Shown in pieces: positions 61,586 through 64,000 of a stretch of 64,000 nt of DNA; position 1 is the first letter of the stretch, and every line of letters starts with the position of its first letter. The stretch spans positions 23,090,398-23,154,397 of the forward strand of contig NC_092577.1 in NCBI RefSeq assembly GCF_037975245.1. The letters run 5' to 3'. A program made the translations under genes and the position numbers. The stretch comes from Apostichopus japonicus. Its lineage: Eukaryota > Echinodermata > Holothuroidea > Aspidochirotida > Stichopodidae. The notes beneath the pieces were generated by a model. That model ran no database searches, was not told the origin of the DNA, and worked only from the letters and a program-made list of their open reading frames with translations.

Positions 61586-64000
61586 AAGCAAATACCCTTC
61601 CAAGTACTTATCTGGTGCTCAACAGACCAATGGTTGAGCGACGTTGAGCGCTGAACAGACCAATCACTGCTCAACTTTCTCGTTGACAGTGCTCAACAGA
61701 CTAATGGTTGAGCGCCGTTGAGCGTTCAACAGACCAATGGTTGAGCACCATTTAAACTACGTAAATTACGTCATCTGCTGGTCTACTTAAAACTTTTTTG
61801 CGAACGACCAACCCACTGCGTGCAAGTCACATATAAAGCACAATTTTATCATAAAGCAAGAAATAGACACCTGTCGCAGATTTTATCGTTGAATCGAACC
61901 TCGCCAAAGCTGAAAGTTAATCAGAAATCCATGTAACATAAATCGTAAGTATTCTTATCGCGCGTTTAGACCTAACTTAGCTTCATTCTAGCCGACAAGT
62001 CTTAGGCCTTAACTATAGGCATAAGTACCAGTTACGCGAAGAACCATCGAACGACTCCGCTTTTTTGCCTAAAATTTCGCCTTGCGCAGGTAAAATTGCA
62101 AATCGGTTCTTGGAATTCTAATTCAAATGTTCTTATGTTTGAATTTATTGACCTAAATTACTGAAAATTCATGCATTAAATGTTTTTAAATTAGCTTTTT
62201 GCCAATCTAGCCCCCTAGCCTAAGGAACACACTTCTGACTGAGTAGGCTAGTGACAACAGTACGGTTAGGTCTATCTAAGTCTGTAAAAGATTTAAATGT
62301 GTTTAAAATCAAGGTAAGGGTTCAGAAAACAGGTTAGGGGTACCTCTCCCAGGAGGGATTGGATGCCGTTGATCATATGGTGATGAAAACTTAGAGGAAA
62401 ATTCCATGGAATGTTTTCTTCAAAATTGTTACATGACCCAAAATATCAATGGCAGCATTTATTATCACAAGAGTAGCAGCTTACAATGCGGCAGACAGAG
62501 CGTCACTCTCAAGCTGCGTAAAAAGTACAGTATTGTAGTAACAATTAAAAGCGACAGTCAAGACACTTGTTGCAGTTTCTGCCATTGAATTGAACCTCCA
62601 GTCGCCATAACTGAAACAGAATTCCATGTAACATAAATCATATGTATATTTTTCGCATCTATTTACATAGCCTCAGACTACTACAAGTTTTAGGCCGGCT
62701 ATTCCATAAGTACCGGTTATGCAAAAACCCTCACTCGGCAACGTTCCTGATTTGGCACTCTGCATTTTTTGCATCATATTTTGCCTTGTGCATGAATATG
62801 TGCAAAATTGCAAATCAAGTACATGTCATGAATTCTAGTTTAAATGTTCTCATCTTTAATATTAACCTAAATTCATAATCAATTATGTTCAAATATATAA
62901 CCTTTTTATTTTACCACAACTTCCCCATGCCGGTGAAAAATAACTGACAATAAGTGACAATTACATCCATGTGGAAGTACTGACAGTGCTACAGCCTACA
63001 TGACAGGGAATTTTGTCACAATATTAATGAAAGTCATATAAGCAACAATTTTGAGGGTCATACTGTATATCCCCATCTAGGCTTTAAGGCCAGCCTTGGT
63101 TGTTGTCAGACACAGCCTAGCCTCCATAGTTATTTTTTGAAAATGCAAGAGTGGCTACATGCTAGAACAAAGAAGGCTAAGTAGGTTTCAAGTTTAAACC
63201 AAAACCATTACATTAACACTGACTCAGTTATTCAGATACTGTACAAAGGCAGGGCGCTATACTTGTACCATTGACTTTAGTCCTAGGGGTCAAATTATTG
63301 CCAAAAAATGGAAGTTTGCATAGGTATCACTCATTTGTATTTGTTTTAAAAGGTGAACATTAACTCAACTTTCCACTTAGTTTCCAGACCTGTGTAGATT
63401 ACCCATTATTGAAAACCAATACCCACTACTGCAGCTAATTGCTTTAATAGAGTGTTTTAATTGTGTGTTTTTTTCAGGTGAACATGGAGCTGGGTCACAG
63501 ATGCCAGGTGTGCCGTCAGACATTCAACGTGAAATCCAATTTGACACGGCATATGAAGAGTCACCAAACACACAGTTTTGAATGCCAAGTCTGTAACAAA
63601 ACATTTGCATTGAAACAGTCACTAACAAAACATAAGCAACAGCACCAGTATCCTGTGATTCGCTTGTTCTCACGCGGTGAAGCAAAACTCAAGTGCACTG
63701 AACACGCTTCTCAGGTAGCAAAGCGCCAAAGTGAACCAGTTGATGATGTCTGGCTGAATCCAGGCACTGCTGAGGCTGCAGCCAAAAAAACAGGAGGGAC
63801 TCTATGGACATGTAACATTGTCATCAACTTTGGAAAGTATGCCGGCCAAACCTTCAAATGGCTTCTGGAAAATGACGTTGGATGGGTTGTGTTCATTCTG
63901 TCAGAATTCAAGCGAACTGGGGAAACCATCCCATTGCTCAAGTGGCAGAAAGAAAGACTATGGGACCTGGCTGAACAGTTTCCGGAGGTTATGGTGCTGA
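61586..64000 (+). mobile_element. second copy of the 5S-targeted DNA transposon, partial
   Basis: Begins at the same base of the 5S gene (ATTCCC then AAGCAAATACCC) and continues to the window end, with the subterminal repeats at 61614-61749. The 5S flank on its left is the same as that of the first copy, including private variants. It therefore arose by duplication of the region and not by an independent insertion. Confidence 0.9.
63484..64000 (+). CDS. transposase first coding exon, second copy (partial)
   Basis: Equivalent to 45792-46308: ATG, two C2H2 zinc fingers, then the GKYAGQTFKWLL region. The window ends 17 bp before the expected exon end. No difference from the first copy was noticed in this exon. 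The acceptor TTTTTTCAG precedes it, as in the first copy. Confidence 0.88.
   Translation, partial: MELGHRCQVCRQTFNVKSNLTRHMKSHQTHSFECQVCNKTFALKQSLTKHKQQHQYPVIRLFSRGEAKLKCTEHASQVAKRQSEPVDDVWLNPGTAEAAAKKTGGTLWTCNIVINFGKYAGQTFKWLLENDVGWVVFILSEFKRTGETIPLLKWQKERLWDLAEQFPEVMVL

Larger units (their letters stand above)
59358..64000. repeat. macro-repeat copy 2 (17692-bp period), cut by window end
   Basis: Matches 41666-46308 at a constant offset of 17692 bp, through 5S genes, transposon left end and first coding exon. It implies that the array is built in part from units of about 17.7 kb carrying the transposon. A duplicated assembly segment is the main alternative. Confidence 0.9.

Noticed and set aside
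1-64000. Spliced-leader RNA genes in the 5S spacers, as known in some animals and protists
   Set aside because: The spacers have no recognisable Sm-site-bearing small gene. The CAGGTAAGT variant is inside the 5S gene and lacks a downstream Sm-like motif, so it is reported only as a finding.
1-64000. LTR elements, Polintons, other capsid-bearing elements and tRNA genes
   Set aside because: No LTR pairs, integrase, capsid or protease signals and no tRNA-like folds were seen; the zinc knuckles belong to LINE ORF1 proteins.

Overview
This is a eukaryotic window, almost certainly from an invertebrate animal. It is a tandem 5S ribosomal RNA gene array interrupted by mobile elements that sit at fixed positions inside the 5S gene. 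The 5S sequence is metazoan-like (120 nt, closed by a GTCTACGGC/GCCGTAGGC end helix and followed by a T-run). The coding elements are animal types: non-LTR retrotransposons of the L1/Tx1 kind and a multi-exon DDE transposase with C2H2 fingers. I cannot name the species.

Layout. 1-17149: 5S genes on the + strand, cut by two full-length LINEs (2405-7742 and 9661-15250). About 17150: the array flips strand, and from there on 5S genes lie on the - strand. 17151-29036: 45 minus-strand 5S genes. 29037-34378: a third, intact-looking LINE on the - strand. 34379-43893: 39 more 5S genes. 43894-54801: a 10.9-kb DNA transposon with a nine-exon, 1417-codon transposase gene. 54802-61585: 27 more 5S genes with a short 5'-truncated fourth LINE (56235-56659). 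61586-64000: the start of a second, nearly identical copy of the DNA transposon. I count about 133 5S genes in all. Repeat units are 195 bp (short spacer), 383 or 402 bp (two long AT-rich spacers), or about 573 bp (long spacer plus a 170-bp insert).

Two unrelated element classes exploit the same multicopy gene at different points. All four LINEs enter after 5S nucleotide 27 (TATA^CCGG), in the sense orientation of the 5S gene, with 10-14 bp target duplications. This is the behaviour known for the Tx1-clade Mutsu group. They belong to at least four diverged lineages but share a 3' hairpin with compensatory base changes. The DNA transposon enters at 5S nucleotides 97-102 with a 6-bp target duplication (one mismatch). 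Its terminal inverted repeats resemble, in register, the 5S sequence next to the cut. The best guess is a Dada-like superfamily, which is known to target multicopy small-RNA genes.

The array itself shows unequal crossing over at several scales: units of 773, 1355, 1736 and 2516 bp, and a 17692-bp macro-repeat that carries the transposon. A recurrent three-base 5S variant creates a perfect 5' splice-site consensus in about 15 copies. No ordinary single-copy host gene, tRNA, LTR element or CRISPR is visible.
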